DNA from: Planococcus plakortidis
GTDB taxonomy: Bacteria > Bacillota > Bacilli > Bacillales_A > Planococcaceae
NCBI RefSeq assembly: GCF_001687605.2
Contig: NZ_CP016539.2
Coordinates: forward strand, 1,084,501-1,148,500
Direction of reading: 5' to 3'
Length of the DNA stretch: 64,000 nucleotides
The translations under genes and the position numbers were made by a program. Numbering within the stretch: position 1 is the stretch's first letter; every line of letters begins with the position of its first letter. The notes below the pieces were generated by a model, which was given only the letters and a program-made list of their open reading frames with translations, did no database searches and was not told the origin of the DNA. Of this stretch, positions 63,063-64,000 are shown one piece after another.

Positions 63063-63847
63063 TTCGAAAAATTTCTGTTTGGCTCTTGTTGCTGCTGACG
63101 TTCGCCAGTACCGCGCAGGCGGCAGAGTTTCCGGAATTGACTGATGATATTTACATCCAGGATATCGCCGGTGTCCTGAGCGAAGAGCAAGAAGCCGAGA
63201 TCAAGAACTTGGGGGCCGGTCTCGAAGACGCGACAAGCGCTCAGATTGCCGTCATGGTAATCGATTCATTGGAAGGCGAGCCGATCGAAAGCTATGCCAA
63301 TGAAGCCTTGCGCCATTATGGCGTTGGATCTGCTGAGGACAACAACGGCGTATTGGTCGTGCTGTCGATGACGGACCGCGAGATTTATATCGAAATCGGC
63401 TATGGCCTTGAAGGTGCACTTCCTGACGGCAAAGTTGGCCGTATCCTGGATGACTACGCTGTCCCGTATTTGCGTGAAGGCCAGCCAGACGAAGCAATTC
63501 TCAATACGTATCAAGCGCTGTATAATGAAGTCTCTGCAGAATACGATTGGGATGGAGAAGCGGTCAGCCCACAGCCGCTTAACGAAGTGACACCAAGCAG
63601 CGATGAAGGCGATGGGGGCATCATGCAACCGATCTTGACCTTCTTGATCGTACTTGTTCTACTGTTCCTGTTTACAGGAGGAGGCGGCGGCCGTGGACGT
63701 CGCGGCCGCGGCAGAACGATGAGGCGCGGCGGGTTTTTTGGGCCTGGCAGTTTTGGCGGCGGCTTCGGAGGCGGTTCCGGTGGTGGAGGATTCCGTGGCG
63801 GCGGGGGCGGCTCTTCAGGGGGCGGCGGAGCCGGGCGAGGTTTCTAA
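63059..63847 (+). CDS. TPM-domain membrane protein with glycine-rich tail (YgcG-like)
   Basis: A 262-residue protein: signal peptide (about 1-21, ending AQAAEF), TPM domain (about 30-150, with DIAGVLSEEQEAEI, IGYGLEGALPDGKVGRIL), a membrane helix near 190-204 and a tail rich in Gly, Arg and Phe (FGGGFGGGSGGGGF). Family members are phosphatase-like or photosystem assembly factors; here envelope-linked with LemA. Function not established. Confidence 0.9.
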   Translation: MIRKISVWLLLLLTFASTAQAAEFPELTDDIYIQDIAGVLSEEQEAEIKNLGAGLEDATSAQIAVMVIDSLEGEPIESYANEALRHYGVGSAEDNNGVLVVLSMTDREIYIEIGYGLEGALPDGKVGRILDDYAVPYLREGQPDEAILNTYQALYNEVSAEYDWDGEAVSPQPLNEVTPSSDEGDGGIMQPILTFLIVLVLLFLFTGGGGGRGRRGRGRTMRRGGFFGPGSFGGGFGGGSGGGGFRGGGGGSSGGGGAGRGF

Positions 63848-63861
63848 GGAGGAGGAATGGC

Positions 63862-64000
63862 ATGTATACGCTTTACACACGGCCAAACTGTGGGCTTTGC
63901 GAAGAAGCGAAGTCTGCACTTACGCTTTTACAGGAAGATTACCCGATTGACTTTCGGGAGATCAATATTGAAGATGATGAACAATTGCACGAGCGATATA
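63862..64000 (+). CDS. Glutaredoxin-like thiol protein, 3' partial
   Basis: The frame begins MYTLYTRPNCGLCEEAK with a CGLC redox motif (residues 10-13) and continues DYPIDFREINIEDDEQL to the window edge. This is the start of the glutaredoxin/DUF836 small thioredoxin-fold group. AAGGAGGAGG lies upstream of the ATG. It follows the TPM gene by 14 bases. The end is not in the window. Confidence 0.85.
   Translation, partial: MYTLYTRPNCGLCEEAKSALTLLQEDYPIDFREINIEDDEQLHERY

Overview
The window is chromosomal DNA of a low-to-mid GC Gram-positive bacterium of the order Bacillales. Most genes have clear Bacillus subtilis counterparts in recognisable order: yheB-yheA-yhaR-like, yhzD, yhaQP-like, yhaONM, prsA, hpr, yhaH, trpP, hit, ecsAB, a yhaA-like amidohydrolase, hmoB, hemEHY, yhfH, lplJ, comK, yhzC, uvrBA, yvlB, hprK, lgt, yvoD, ppaX, yvoF, hisZGDBHAFI, yvcD, trxB, yvcI, rapZ, yvcK, whiA, crh, clpP. 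GC content near 50 percent and several blocks joined differently from B. subtilis suggest a Planococcaceae member (Planococcus-like); this is inference from memory of gene families, not a database result. Coding density is high. I see no prophage, insertion sequence, CRISPR array, rRNA or plasmid function.

Layout. 1-2.9 kb: yheB (cut by the window edge, apparent frameshift near its 3' end), yheA, an enoyl-CoA hydratase-like gene, a structured intergenic repeat element between duplicated terminators, and yhzD. 3.0-10.2 kb: a NatAB-type exporter, then the overlapping yhaO-yhaN-yhaM nuclease operon. 10.3-14.7 kb, minus strand: prsA, a small membrane protein, a DUF3267-like membrane protein, hpr, yhaH, trpP (with a TRAP-like leader) and hit. 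14.8-19.7 kb: ecsAB, then an amidohydrolase, a cation antiporter and hmoB on the minus strand. 19.8-25.1 kb: the coproporphyrin-dependent heme operon hemEHY plus a lipoprotein, yhfH, and lplJ. 25.2-29.6 kb: a BceRS-BceAB-type antimicrobial-peptide sensing and export module whose permease is frameshifted. 29.6-36.0 kb: a FadR-box-controlled acyl-CoA ligase, an S9 peptidase, a second enoyl-CoA hydratase and a UbiB kinase. 36.1-43.8 kb: an unrecognised gene with a LexA-like operator, comK, an IDEAL-domain gene, uvrBA and yvlB. 43.8-48.4 kb: an amidase on the minus strand, then hprK-lgt-yvoD-ppaX-yvoF. 48.5-54.9 kb: a complete his operon with tightly overlapping genes. 55-64 kb: yvcD, trxB, yvcI-rapZ-yvcK-whiA-crh, clpP on the minus strand with a CtsR box, tRNA-Arg(CCG), lemA-TPM, and the start of a glutaredoxin-like gene.

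Genes that work together: HprK and Crh (both here) form the Ser-46 phosphorylation arm of catabolite control; HisZ pairs with the short HisG; HemE, HemH and HemY make heme that HmoB can degrade; UvrA and UvrB serve excision repair under probable LexA control. The main points for follow-up are the two single-G frameshifts, the structured repeat with compensatory changes, the trpP leader, and the LexA-like operator on an unknown gene beside comK. I did not find a clearly new multi-gene system.
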